A DNA stretch of 32,321 nucleotides from a virus. The notes beneath the pieces are model-generated. The model was given only the letters and a program-made list of their open reading frames with translations. It was not told where the DNA came from and ran no database searches. The stretch is taken from IMG/VR virus record IMGVR_UViG_3300042936_000610, positions 1-32,321 of that record; one strand, written 5' to 3'. Of this stretch, positions 14,817-23,420 are shown piece after piece; within the stretch, counting starts at the first letter, position 1, and each line of letters opens with the position of its first letter. A program made the translations under genes and the position numbers.

Positions 14817-16712
14817 TTATTTAGTTAGTTTATCTATTTCTCTAGTCATTTCACTAATTTTAGAATTTAACACATCAGTACCTTTTTCAAAAGAATCTAA
14901 ATTGTAAATATGATCATTTTTTTCTAAACTTTCAGTTAATCGTCTTAAATATATTCCCTGATATCTTTTAGTTTTTTCTTCATATATTCTTCTTTTTTCT
15001 TCTGTTAAAAGGTTACCGTCTTTTCTAAAAGATTCAGTAGTTGCTGGTTCTGCGGCTGGTTCTGCGGCTGGTTCTGCACCTGCACCCATATCTCCACCTG
15101 CACCCATATCTGCACCACCTGCGTCACCACCAGCACCTGCTTCGGCTTCACCAGCACCCGATAATAATGCGTCAAAGTCACCATAAAGTTTATCCACTCT
15201 ATCAAATATACCTGTCTTCTTAATAACTTCTGCAGTTTGTTCCATTTCCGCTGCTGCCGCCTTTTCTAATCTTTGTTGTTCTAAATCATTTCTGATTTCT
15301 TCATCAGACATACCTAATATTTCTTTTTTGGCTCTAGTCATAGACATTGCACCAAAACCATTACCTGCGTCTGCAACAGAATCTTTATAAAGAGTTACCT
15401 TAAGTTGAGTTTGCTCAACCTTCAACATCTCAGCCTGAGTAGATGGGTTATTAAGTGAAAGTGTAAAATTTTCTAATTCATCCTCTAAACCTAAAATATA
15501 GAGATGGATAATTGCAATCTTATTAAGTTCTTGCAACATTGATTGTTGTATTCTATTAATAGTTCTAGCAAATCTAATATCTTGTAACGCCAAATTTTTA
15601 CCATCACCATTTGCTTCTTCGAAACCTAAGAAAGGTTTGGGTACTCTAAGTGCAGTGAATAACTTTTTTTGAAGGTATTGTATATCTGCAATTTCAGAAA
15701 GGTTAGTCGCACCCGCCAATGTATCAATAGGGCTCGGTGCATTTGGATCTCTAACAGGTATAAAATAATCCTGATCCTGTGCCATTTGATTATATCTAGT
15801 ATCTATCTGTCCAGTTTGTTGATCAATAACTGGACTTCTTTTAAAGTTATCTGCAATTTTATTCACATATGCAGGTACATCTTTTTCGTCTATATTACCT
15901 ACATATATTTTGAATATTCTTCTTTCAGGTGCTCTCGTTACTCTATATATTAACATCGCATCCTCAGATAATAATAATTGTTTCCATATCCTTCTAGCCT
16001 TCTCCAACATAGATGTACCATAAGGTAATCTTCTATCATCCCCTAATAATCTAAAATGAGCAATTTGCCACGCATTAAATTCTATGTTCCTCTGACCCCA
16101 AACAAATGTGACAGGGTTAAATTTATCACTATCAGGAATAGTAGAATTCTCACCAAAACCCTCATTCTCTTTTCTACTTATTTCAATATTAGGTAATTGT
16201 TTAACACCTGTGATACCTTCATCACTATTAATACTTAAGAATAAAAAATTATCTCCGTATTTACATGTGTTTCTTGTCCACATAGGTAGTGAAGTGTGTA
16301 TATCTAATCTATTGAAAAATAAATCTTCTAATATTCTTCTAACTCTTCTACTTTCAGAAAAAATATTTAAAACTTTATTTTCTGAATTTAAAGTTGTAGA
16401 TTCCTCCATCATTATATCTAATGCTGCTGCGATTTCGGGAAAAAATTCCATACCCTCAAAATCTGCGTAAGAGGCTAACCTAGTTGTTTCATAATATATG
16501 GAGTGTTGATATATCTCATTATCTACTTTCTGCCACATATTCGACAAATAGGCGTCTTGTTGTCTTTTAAGTTTTTCGTATTCAAAATCCTCCTTAGATT
16601 TAGTTTTAAGGAGTTCCTTATCGTTTATAGAATATCTAGATTTATTTTGTGCCCTTTTTACCTCAGGACCAAACAAATCATTTAATTGTTGAAATATCGT
16701 TCTTTTAGCCAT
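14817..16712 (-). CDS. gp20: Portal vertex protein, T4 gp20-like
   Basis: A 631-residue portal protein; T4 gp20 is 524. Family features in order: YETTRLASYADFEGMEFFPE, then IAAALDIMMEEST (about 75-106), the conserved gp20 start of the wing; VRRILEDLFFNRLDI; MWTRNTCKYGDNFLFL; and WQIAHFRLLGDDRRLPYGTS, then MLEKARRIWKQLLLSEDAML (about 216-255), very characteristic. FGAMSMTRAKKEILGMSDEEI (about 451-471, in two runs) is the usual helix before the crown. It forms the 12-fold ring through which DNA enters. The extra length is a C-terminal tail: a Gly/Ala/Pro-rich linker (about 530-562) followed by a charged helical segment of about 65 residues ending EMTREIDKLTK. The gene has its own late element. 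Assignment is firm. Confidence 0.95.
   Translation of the reverse strand: MAKRTIFQQLNDLFGPEVKRAQNKSRYSINDKELLKTKSKEDFEYEKLKRQQDAYLSNMWQKVDNEIYQHSIYYETTRLASYADFEGMEFFPEIAAALDIMMEESTTLNSENKVLNIFSESRRVRRILEDLFFNRLDIHTSLPMWTRNTCKYGDNFLFLSINSDEGITGVKQLPNIEISRKENEGFGENSTIPDSDKFNPVTFVWGQRNIEFNAWQIAHFRLLGDDRRLPYGTSMLEKARRIWKQLLLSEDAMLIYRVTRAPERRIFKIYVGNIDEKDVPAYVNKIADNFKRSPVIDQQTGQIDTRYNQMAQDQDYFIPVRDPNAPSPIDTLAGATNLSEIADIQYLQKKLFTALRVPKPFLGFEEANGDGKNLALQDIRFARTINRIQQSMLQELNKIAIIHLYILGLEDELENFTLSLNNPSTQAEMLKVEQTQLKVTLYKDSVADAGNGFGAMSMTRAKKEILGMSDEEIRNDLEQQRLEKAAAAEMEQTAEVIKKTGIFDRVDKLYGDFDALLSGAGEAEAGAGGDAGGADMGAGGDMGAGAEPAAEPAAEPATTESFRKDGNLLTEEKRRIYEEKTKRYQGIYLRRLTESLEKNDHIYNLDSFEKGTDVLNSKISEMTREIDKLTK
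15044..15114 (-). repeat. Short tandem repeats encoding a Gly/Ala/Pro linker in the portal
   Basis: Three copies of a 12-base unit (CTGGTTCTGCGG on + strand, the third ending differently, from 15044) are followed by two copies of an 18-base unit (15079-15096 and 15097-15114, CCTGCACCCATATCTSCA). They encode AEPA-type and MGAGGD-type repeats and are unusually GC-rich for this genome. Confidence 0.75.
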
Positions 16713-16741
16713 TTTTATCTTTATACTTTATTACTATTATA

Positions 16742-16749
16742 ATAAATAT
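16742..16749 (-). promoter_or_regulatory. Late promoter element ATATTTAT
   Basis: TGATATTTATTATAATAGTA on the minus strand, in the gap between terminase and portal genes, lies 29 bases before the portal ATG (16712). It has the core and a close A/T box. Confidence 0.62.
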
Positions 16750-16765
16750 CAAAAAAAAATAAATA

Positions 16766-18562
16766 CTATCTTATCCCAAACAACCAATTGTATTCACCAT
16801 TATCATTATTACCATTATTCCCTTGTTTTGGGTGGTAAGTTGGTGTATTAGTGTAGAATGGGTTAGTATATTTTTGATTAGACAATAGAGGTTCAACTGA
16901 CTTTTTTGAAACATTTACCCAACTTTCTAACATAGCCTTAGTTTGTTTCTCTACCATCTCTAATTTTTTGAATGATGTTTGTACAATAAATATACACATA
17001 GCGTATGCCATTATTATATCATCATGATAACCTTCCATATGATCAGGTCTACCGTTTTTATAAACAAAAGTTCTCAATTCCGAAATTAAACGATGTGATC
17101 GTATTATAGTTTTATTCTCTCTAATATGTTCCTCAAATTCGGAAACTAATTGTAATCTAGTGTTACCCACATTAAATCCAGGTACTTTATCCCCTTCACT
17201 ATATTTAGTTTTAGCGTATTTTTCAGACAATTTTCTACTTTTAGGGTCATCGTAGTGTAAGAAGTTATATTCCATCTCTAACAGTTTTAATACTGTTGCA
17301 ACACCCATTCCACCTGTGATGTCTACTATCGTATAGGCACTATACATATTACCATATTTATAAACCACTTCTGCCAACATATCTGGTGGTAGTTTATATT
17401 TAAATTCCGCAACTTGTTCTAAATTATCAAAATCTAAAATAACTATTGTGGAACTATCTTTACCGTCACCCCTACTAACGTCTACCCCCATAATGTATTT
17501 ATGCCCAACCTCAGGTTTCTTCCATATCCACATAGCCTTTTCTAATTCTGCGGAGAATTCAGGATCTTTGACAAAATTTTCTTCGTGATATGAAATAAAT
17601 TCGTCATCTATAACGTTACCTCCTGAACCAATAAATGATACATCAAGTTCTTGTGCAATCTTTTTTGGGTCACCCATATCTGCCGCCATCTCTTCGTACC
17701 AAGGGGATAAAGGTTTCCACCCTTCTTTTACCATAACCTCGTAATATTCTATGGTTGATTCATCGGTTTCATAAATTTTATCTAAATATTCCCATCTCAA
17801 TTTAGTCCTACTTAAAGTTTTACACTCTATCTTTTCATCTTCACCCCTAACCCAAAATAATCCTCTGTTGTATCTAACATCCTGATACCACTTCATTTCA
17901 ACTACGTTGAAATTGTTTTCTTTATTTTTGGCACCATCATAAGTTTTATAATATAGTGGATCCATACCATTTGGTGTAGATATCAGTGCAATCTTACCAC
18001 CTGTACCTAAAGACGCCAATGCTGCCCCAAACACATCTGCACCATTATCGATAAAGGCTGCCTCATCCATTACTAAGAATGTTGGTGTAAAACCCCTCAA
18101 AGCATCTTTCGATGTTGCTAACGCTCTAATTTCACAACCATTAGATTTTAATTTTAAATGTCCTTTAGAATTTATTTCTAAATAATCGGTACCCTCATCT
18201 AACCCCCATACCCAATAAGGTATTTGATCTAGAAATTCCTTTATTTTTTTTAAGAACTCTTGTGCCAATGTTTGTTTGTTGGCTAATATTAGTACCTTAT
18301 GTGGGTTTTCTGGATCACCAAATGCAGTTTTAACTGCAATATAGGCTGCGGTAGTAGTTGACACACCTGCCTGTCTGGGTTTAGTTACTAAATTACGATT
18401 ATATTTTTCGTAAGATTTTATTATTTCTTTTTGTTTATGGAACAATTTAAAAGGTACCATACCTTCTTGAGTTAAATCGAATGTCTTTAAAAAAGTTTCG
18501 ATTGCATAAATTGGTTCACCTAAACAACGTGCAAATATTTTTAGTTGTTCTCCTCTATCCAT
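16766..18562 (-). CDS. gp17: Terminase large subunit, T4 gp17-like
   Basis: A 598-residue DNA-packaging motor (T4 gp17 is 610) with an ATPase and a nuclease domain. ATPase: KPRQAGVSTTTAAY (61-74) is the Walker A-type loop, lacking the usual lysine before Ser/Thr but with K61 and R63 just upstream, as in other terminases. TFLVMDEAAF (161-170) is Walker B with D166 and E167, and STPNG (195-199) is the coupling motif. Nuclease (RNase H-like): GVDVSRGDGKDSS with D361, IVDITGG with D414, and GYHDDIIMAY with D514/D515. It docks on the portal and cuts concatemeric DNA. It starts 10 bases after the preceding gene and has no late element in the gap, so it is read with the two upstream genes. Confidence 0.96.
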   Translation of the reverse strand: MDRGEQLKIFARCLGEPIYAIETFLKTFDLTQEGMVPFKLFHKQKEIIKSYEKYNRNLVTKPRQAGVSTTTAAYIAVKTAFGDPENPHKVLILANKQTLAQEFLKKIKEFLDQIPYWVWGLDEGTDYLEINSKGHLKLKSNGCEIRALATSKDALRGFTPTFLVMDEAAFIDNGADVFGAALASLGTGGKIALISTPNGMDPLYYKTYDGAKNKENNFNVVEMKWYQDVRYNRGLFWVRGEDEKIECKTLSRTKLRWEYLDKIYETDESTIEYYEVMVKEGWKPLSPWYEEMAADMGDPKKIAQELDVSFIGSGGNVIDDEFISYHEENFVKDPEFSAELEKAMWIWKKPEVGHKYIMGVDVSRGDGKDSSTIVILDFDNLEQVAEFKYKLPPDMLAEVVYKYGNMYSAYTIVDITGGMGVATVLKLLEMEYNFLHYDDPKSRKLSEKYAKTKYSEGDKVPGFNVGNTRLQLVSEFEEHIRENKTIIRSHRLISELRTFVYKNGRPDHMEGYHDDIIMAYAMCIFIVQTSFKKLEMVEKQTKAMLESWVNVSKKSVEPLLSNQKYTNPFYTNTPTYHPKQGNNGNNDNGEYNWLFGIR

Positions 18563-18572
18563 ATATTTTAAT

Positions 18573-19415
18573 TTAAAACGCTACTACTTTACCTTGTTCC
18601 CAGTCTTTGAAGTTTGGACCTAATTCATATGTAATATTATTACCACCCCCTACTTTTTGTATGATACCTGATTGATTGGCTGCACTCCAAAAAGTAGAAA
18701 GTTGTCCACCACTTTCAGTTTGTCCTATATGATTTAAAAAACCTCTTTTAGTTTTTTTAGGTGAAATTGATACATCTTTAATATAATTTATTAAATCCCT
18801 AATCCTTGATTCATCACCTTTTTGGAATGTAATCCCCTTATGTTTTGGTATTAGTGTAATACCGTTTTTATTGGCAAAATCTTTAACTATTGGTACAATA
18901 CTTTCTATTCTACCACCTATTTTATCTTTTATTATTGATAGTTGTGTTATTGCCTCAATGGGAGTTTTATTATTAAAAAGATATTCTACTACATCATATA
19001 ATATTACACCTACCGCATCGTTTAAAATAACATTTTCATATTTCCACGGAAAAGTTTTTTCTAACCTAATTAACTGTTTTATTTTTTCTAATGGGTTATT
19101 ATTACTATTTAAAATTTTTTTAGATTCTCTTTCACTGATTAAATCAAATATCTCTTCAATCTTACCCCCATATTTCATAGAACTATTACTATAATAATCA
19201 AAATTTTTCCTAAAAAAATCTAAAAATATGTTATAAAATGTTTCATTATTTAATAAAATTTCTTTATCTAAACCAAACGTACTAAAAAAATTATTTAACC
19301 ACTCTTCAATATTTTTATTATTGGTATTATCCTTAAAATACTGAATAAATCTATCCCACCTTTGGTTATTTTCAACCAAAAGTAAATGTTGTCTATTATT
19401 AATTATTACTTTCAT
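18573..19415 (-). CDS. Unknown protein upstream of terminase, possible winged-helix C-terminus
   Basis: A 280-residue protein of unknown family. The first 200 residues are helical and Asn/Lys-rich, with a hydrophobic segment at about 130-150 (ILNDAVGVILYDVVEYLF). The C-terminal 60 residues (KTKRGFLNHIGQTESGGQLS, then TFWSAANQSGIIQKVGGGNNI and TYELGPNF) look like a compact winged helix: a helix, a turn with SGGQ, a recognition-type helix and a wing ending TYELG. A DNA-binding role next to terminase, for example as small terminase subunit, is thinkable but unproven. The N-terminus has LVE at 13-15, a possible gp21 site. The start codon overlaps the preceding stop (TAATG at 19417-19413), so the genes are coupled. 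Confidence 0.6.
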   Translation of the reverse strand: MKVIINNRQHLLLVENNQRWDRFIQYFKDNTNNKNIEEWLNNFFSTFGLDKEILLNNETFYNIFLDFFRKNFDYYSNSSMKYGGKIEEIFDLISERESKKILNSNNNPLEKIKQLIRLEKTFPWKYENVILNDAVGVILYDVVEYLFNNKTPIEAITQLSIIKDKIGGRIESIVPIVKDFANKNGITLIPKHKGITFQKGDESRIRDLINYIKDVSISPKKTKRGFLNHIGQTESGGQLSTFWSAANQSGIIQKVGGGNNITYELGPNFKDWEQGKVVAF

Positions 19416-20428
19416 TATAAATTAGAAATTACGTGTTCCGTCATGTCCTCTTCTACCCTTCTACTGTCAGGATAAAAATTATCAATATTCGGTCCTCTCA
19501 ATTCATCATCTTGTTCAATTAAAACCTCATCTAAAACTTCTAAAAAATAGTTAGCGTTATCACCAGGAAATTTACCAGTGGACTCAACATACAGTTTTAA
19601 ATATTGGTAAAATATATTCGTAACATCAAACTTTAATATGTGATTGATTTTATCACCTTTTTTAATCTCATCCCAATCACCCTCTGAACCTAAAAATGTA
19701 GTTATTGTTTCTTTTATACCATTAAACAGTTCACCTTCAGAGGCACTATTATAAGACCATCTATACATATTTTTTAATTCCCATTTTAAGTCATTAAACA
19801 TTTGTTCTTCGTCTATTAAGTGAAAAAGTGTGTATTTATCTTCTAATAATTCTTCAGTTAAAATATCCCCATACTCATCATCTAACGTATAAATCTCTTT
19901 ACCGATAAAATCATTTTCTTTGATGTATTCTCTAATATGGTTAATTGCCTTATCACTTAACACTTCAGTTACATCATTTTCGAAACTAATATCAAAATCA
20001 CCGAATATTTCTGACCAATCAGGATCCAATATATCCTCAACTAAAGTTTTATCGTCTACATCAAATAAATCTGCCAAATCCTTCCATTCACTACAAAACA
20101 TATATATCCTATCACCCGATTTAATTATATCCCCAAAATCTGAATAGAAAGCCTCATTATCTGTAAGGTATTTGTCAAACCAACCAATATTTGTTAGTAT
20201 TGAAAACATATCATCGTTACCCACATAATAATCCAATTCTATATCAACCTCATCAAAAGGGTTTTCACCTTTATTCATTAGATAAGTAAATACACCCTCA
20301 ATTACATCACTATAACTTAATTCTAATAACCCTTTTATATAGTCAATTACCTCAATATAATCTTCAAGTTCACCGTATTTTTTTTCAATAATCTTATTTA
20401 TTGCGTTTTGTACCCTTTGATTTATCAT
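19415..20428 (-). CDS. Acidic protein of unknown function
   Basis: A 337-residue acidic protein starting at the ATG at 20428; the preceding codon is GTG and could extend it by one residue. It is Asp/Glu-rich and helical with many aromatics (IELDYYVGNDDMFSILTNIG; FCSEWKDLADLFDVDDKTLV). No cysteine knuckles, membrane segments or catalytic motif are evident. It opens a transcription unit: a late element lies 15 bases upstream and a terminator for the previous unit just before that. The next gene starts in its stop codon, and terminase follows, suggesting a head or packaging role. Surface charge would also fit a DNA mimic, but nothing specific supports that. Confidence 0.6.
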   Translation of the reverse strand: MINQRVQNAINKIIEKKYGELEDYIEVIDYIKGLLELSYSDVIEGVFTYLMNKGENPFDEVDIELDYYVGNDDMFSILTNIGWFDKYLTDNEAFYSDFGDIIKSGDRIYMFCSEWKDLADLFDVDDKTLVEDILDPDWSEIFGDFDISFENDVTEVLSDKAINHIREYIKENDFIGKEIYTLDDEYGDILTEELLEDKYTLFHLIDEEQMFNDLKWELKNMYRWSYNSASEGELFNGIKETITTFLGSEGDWDEIKKGDKINHILKFDVTNIFYQYLKLYVESTGKFPGDNANYFLEVLDEVLIEQDDELRGPNIDNFYPDSRRVEEDMTEHVISNL

Positions 20429-20443
20429 CACTTTATTTTATTA

Positions 20444-20451
20444 ATAAATAT
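20444..20451 (-). promoter_or_regulatory. Late promoter element ATATTTAT
   Basis: CAATATTTATTAATAAAATA on the minus strand, 15 bases before the ATG at 20428 and immediately after the terminator at 20467-20487. It heads the unit that includes terminase. Confidence 0.65.
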
Positions 20452-20466
20452 TGGTAATAAATAAAA

Positions 20467-20487
20467 AATCCCACTTTTGGTGGGATT
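20467..20487 (-). terminator. Rho-independent terminator
   Basis: The arms AATCCCAC and GTGGGATT form an 8-bp stem with a 5-base loop. On the minus strand the stem runs into GTGGGATTTTTTAT, giving a U-run. It lies about 25 bases past the stop codon of the gene ending at 20511. Confidence 0.85.
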
Positions 20488-20510
20488 CTATTATTTTATA
20501 ATCTTTTTAA

Positions 20511-21938
20511 TTAAACGTATTTGTGAAGTTCTTCTACCTTTTTAAAATCACCTTTGTCCAATGCATCATCAATTAATTTCATTATTTCATTTTTAGACAT
20601 TCTACTATAATCTACTTCGTCTGTTTCTATGTTTTCCACATCATCTTCCTTAGGTTCTACACCTAAATTATCTATAATATCTTCCATATCATCATAACCT
20701 GTGTCATTAAACATATCTTCTATAGTATCACCCTTATCTTGATTATGTAAGTCTTTAAGTGTGTCTACAACCTCTTTACATCTTTGACTACCACTAAGTA
20801 TTTCTTTCATAAATTCGTGAAATTGTGATGCAGGTAACTTAGTTAATTCTCTAAATAACCATTGTTTGATGTCGTAGTTTTCAGAATCAATACATTCTAA
20901 GAATTTCTCCCACATACCAGGACCTAATCTCATTCCCCATATCTCACCTTCAGGTGTATCTGCCTTTTCAATAACCTCTTTTTGTTCTTCAAAATCTAAA
21001 TGATCGTCAGCCCAGTTAATTGCGGATAATTCTAATGTACCTTTAATTAATTCGTGTACTAATAGTGGGAAAATCCAAGCCTTAGCGACTACAACTGGAA
21101 TATCATCACCCTCTTCAATATCGATTCTTTCCATATCATTTTCTTCATCTTTGTCTTCAGGTTTTTCAGCCTTTCTCCATTCGATTTTTTCTACACCACC
21201 GACTTGTCCACCCATAACACTGTCAGGGATAATCCAATATTGGAAATCTGCCAATGACATAAGTTTACCGTATAGTCCCATTAATCTAGGATCCAAAGCG
21301 TCTAATTCATCTGCAACCATATGGAAAATGTAGTGACCTTTTTTGGCTGCACCTTGCATAAGTGCATTGATAACTCTCCTTTTATCAACCTCCATTTCCA
21401 ACTCTTCCATACGTTGAGCACTTTTAGGTTTTTTAGGTAATTCATAACCCTCACCTTCATCTTCGTCCTCATCTTCGTCTGGTTCAATACTTAATTCTGA
21501 ACCTGGAGGTGTTAACGTTGCCTCTAACATTTGATCAGGAATATCGAATTCTTCAGATACTATATCAATAGCCAATTGTTCCAATGCTTCTTTGTGTCTA
21601 GTTTCGATTTGACTAATCTCACCCATTATTTGAAACATCATTTGCATCATATTAGGTGTAATATTTCTAACACCGTGATATCTTTTAACTTTATTAACAA
21701 TTTCTTTGAATCTTTGTCCCGCAATTTTTTCAGAATAATTTTGTGACTCAGAACCAACTGGAATTGATTTACTCTTTCCGAATAAGTGTTCCCCACTTCT
21801 AAGTCTACCCTCTAAATCTGGATTCATCCTTTCTGGATGCTCAGGATCATATTCAATAGCCTCAACTAATTTGTTAAGTCGATATTTTTCTTTAATAACT
21901 CTATTAGTTACTTCGTTAATGATATTTTTTCTTCTCAT
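20511..21938 (-). CDS. Acidic head-module protein, unknown family
   Basis: A 475-residue protein from the ATG at 21938 (MRRKNIINEVTN). A GTG at 21977 would add 13 residues but overlap the upstream gene. It has a basic N-terminus with INE at 7-9, a helical segment with many Met/Gln (NMMQMMFQIMGEISQIETRH, about 95-114), and an acidic spacer (EPDEDEDEDEGEGYE, about 152-166). The central domain (about 190-300) has HYIFHMVADELDALDPRLMG, then DFQYWIIPDSVMGGQVGG, and PVVVAKAWIFPLLVHELIKG, whose HEL pattern is only loosely like a protease helix. A long acidic tail follows. It is the last gene of the unit starting at 25394 and is followed by a terminator. It may be an internal or core head protein; no enzyme family is claimed. 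Confidence 0.62.
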   Translation of the reverse strand: MRRKNIINEVTNRVIKEKYRLNKLVEAIEYDPEHPERMNPDLEGRLRSGEHLFGKSKSIPVGSESQNYSEKIAGQRFKEIVNKVKRYHGVRNITPNMMQMMFQIMGEISQIETRHKEALEQLAIDIVSEEFDIPDQMLEATLTPPGSELSIEPDEDEDEDEGEGYELPKKPKSAQRMEELEMEVDKRRVINALMQGAAKKGHYIFHMVADELDALDPRLMGLYGKLMSLADFQYWIIPDSVMGGQVGGVEKIEWRKAEKPEDKDEENDMERIDIEEGDDIPVVVAKAWIFPLLVHELIKGTLELSAINWADDHLDFEEQKEVIEKADTPEGEIWGMRLGPGMWEKFLECIDSENYDIKQWLFRELTKLPASQFHEFMKEILSGSQRCKEVVDTLKDLHNQDKGDTIEDMFNDTGYDDMEDIIDNLGVEPKEDDVENIETDEVDYSRMSKNEIMKLIDDALDKGDFKKVEELHKYV

Positions 21939-21949
21939 ATTTTTTGTTT

Positions 21950-22687
21950 TTATTGTCCATATACCGTACTTACCCACATTTTAAATGAGTCACCAGCCAT
22001 CTTTTCAAATACCCTTTGTACGTTTCTTAATTCAGTATTACCGTCACCATTTTCTATTCTAGCCAATGCTGCCCTTACTAAAATGTCTCTAATCTCTTGT
22101 TTATTATCTAAAAGATAGTTAATATGATTTAATTGTTCTTCCAATGAGTCTCTATCACCATCTGAATAACCCTCATCTTCATCCTCATCATAACTGTCTA
22201 AGTTTTCAATTTCTTCCTCTAAACTTTCAGGATCCTTACCCATTCCATATAACCATCTATGTAAATCATCTTTAGTCCAATTTAATAATGGTGATGCACC
22301 ATACATATTAATTAAACCACTTTGTCTAAGGTTCTCTAAAAATTTAAATACTTTAACTTTGTCTGCGGAAGGCATTTCTCTAATTACAAAATATTGTCTA
22401 CCACCACCATTATCTGGTGTTTCGTTAATCCTAACTTTAGAATTAATATATTCTACTAAATCTTTTTTCTTCATTTTAGGATTTATCGATTCGTCTTTTT
22501 TTCTATGTGATTTTTTTACTGAACCTTTGTAACCTATAGAATCAGTACAAACTGCGTATGGGTTATAATCAGTACCATTATCTTTATTTTTTTTCTCTAC
22601 GTCTTTAACACATCTATCCCACTTTTTAGTGTGAACAGTATCATCTTTTTTTTCTTCTTTAGACTTTTCAAAAATATTAATTCTCAT
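21950..22687 (-). CDS. Head-module protein with a conserved phage-type Cys/Trp segment
   Basis: A 245-residue protein from the ATG at 22687 (MRINIFEKSKEE); a GTG at 22696 would add three residues. At about 20-55 it has KKWDRCVKDVEKKN and DYNPYAVCTDSIGYKGSV, a W-x2-C-V / NPYAVC arrangement I have seen in small phage proteins but whose function I cannot name. The middle (about 95-155) has a helical domain (VKVFKFLENLRQSGLINMYG; DDLHRWLYGMG), then an acidic linker and a helical C-terminus. IFE at 5-7 could be a gp21-type site. It sits 12 bases before the next gene and 21 bases after the previous one, all in one probable transcript with the acidic proteins. Confidence 0.6.
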   Translation of the reverse strand: MRINIFEKSKEEKKDDTVHTKKWDRCVKDVEKKNKDNGTDYNPYAVCTDSIGYKGSVKKSHRKKDESINPKMKKKDLVEYINSKVRINETPDNGGGRQYFVIREMPSADKVKVFKFLENLRQSGLINMYGASPLLNWTKDDLHRWLYGMGKDPESLEEEIENLDSYDEDEDEGYSDGDRDSLEEQLNHINYLLDNKQEIRDILVRAALARIENGDGNTELRNVQRVFEKMAGDSFKMWVSTVYGQ

Positions 22688-22708
22688 AGTACTCACTATT
22701 ATAATTTT

Positions 22709-23017
22709 TTATTTTAAGTTTTTAGAATTTTTTTCACCCTTCCCTACACGTGTAGCCCTTCTTAAATACTTAGACTTACCCATAGAGTCTTTTTCCAATT
22801 CATCCTCCTCATTTACGGTTACTGAACGTATCTTACCCTCTTTATCTTTTACACCATAAGTACCTTTATCTAATTTATCAAAAGAACTATCAAATTCATC
22901 TTGATTGTAAACTGTCATCTCTTCTGCCTCGTCAACTGAATCAATATATTTTTCCATTAGTTTTCTTCTAGTGGCTCTTTTTATTTCAGATTCATAAATT
23001 CTAATTTTGTTACCCAT
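22709..23017 (-). CDS. Small charged protein with possible head-targeting N-terminus
   Basis: A 102-residue protein. It starts MGNKIRIYESEIKRATRRKL, a basic amphipathic helix that contains IYE-S at 7-10. The rest is polar: an acidic middle (SVDEAEEMTVYNQDEFDSSF), a short beta hairpin (TYGVKDKEGKIRSVTVNEED), and a basic C-terminus (KYLRRATRVGKGEKNSK). No family is recognised. The opening resembles T4 internal-protein targeting peptides in length and in having an (I/L)xE site. It lies 4 bases downstream of the previous gene and 21 bases before the next, in a run of co-transcribed genes. A packaged DNA-binding head protein is a reasonable guess. Confidence 0.55.
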   Translation of the reverse strand: MGNKIRIYESEIKRATRRKLMEKYIDSVDEAEEMTVYNQDEFDSSFDKLDKGTYGVKDKEGKIRSVTVNEEDELEKDSMGKSKYLRRATRVGKGEKNSKNLK

Positions 23018-23021
23018 AATT

Positions 23022-23420
23022 TTAAGTATTTATCATTTCTTTTTCATATTTTATTACCATATCCTTTTCGTATAACTTATCTTCTACCGAAGATAATGTC
23101 TCACCGAAAGAAAAGAATAATCTTTTTTCTGGGTAATCATCATACCCCTCCATATTTTCCCAAGCCAACGCAATTATACCGTCAACTGCGTCCCACATTG
23201 CAAAAGATTCAGAATCTTTAACTAAATCTAATTTTAATGTGGTAGTTAAAGAACCACTTTTTTTGATGTATTTATCTTCTGGTGGTTCAGGATTTCCCAA
23301 CGAAGGGTATGAGTCCCAACCATCACCATCTATATCTTCTAAAATATCAGAAAAGAGGAACTCGTAAACGTAGTTCCCCTTCCAGTTCTGTCCAATTCTA
23401 TTGATATATACTAAATTCAT
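23022..23420 (-). CDS. Conserved-looking phage protein of unknown function
   Basis: A 132-residue alpha/beta protein. It opens with strand-rich NLVYINRIGQNWKGNYVYEF, then LFSDILEDIDGDGWDSYPSL, and has DSESFAMWDAVDGIIALAWE (about 75-94), followed by the strand RLFFSFGETLSSVEDKLYEK. The G-x-x-YEFLFSD, GDGWD and WDAVDGIIAL segments look like a conserved small-domain protein of T4-like phages, as far as I remember, but I cannot attach a function. Its ATG overlaps the stop of the preceding gene (23420). It lacks the acidic runs of its neighbours, so it is likely a folded partner of them or of the head. Confidence 0.6.
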   Translation of the reverse strand: MNLVYINRIGQNWKGNYVYEFLFSDILEDIDGDGWDSYPSLGNPEPPEDKYIKKSGSLTTTLKLDLVKDSESFAMWDAVDGIIALAWENMEGYDDYPEKRLFFSFGETLSSVEDKLYEKDMVIKYEKEMINT

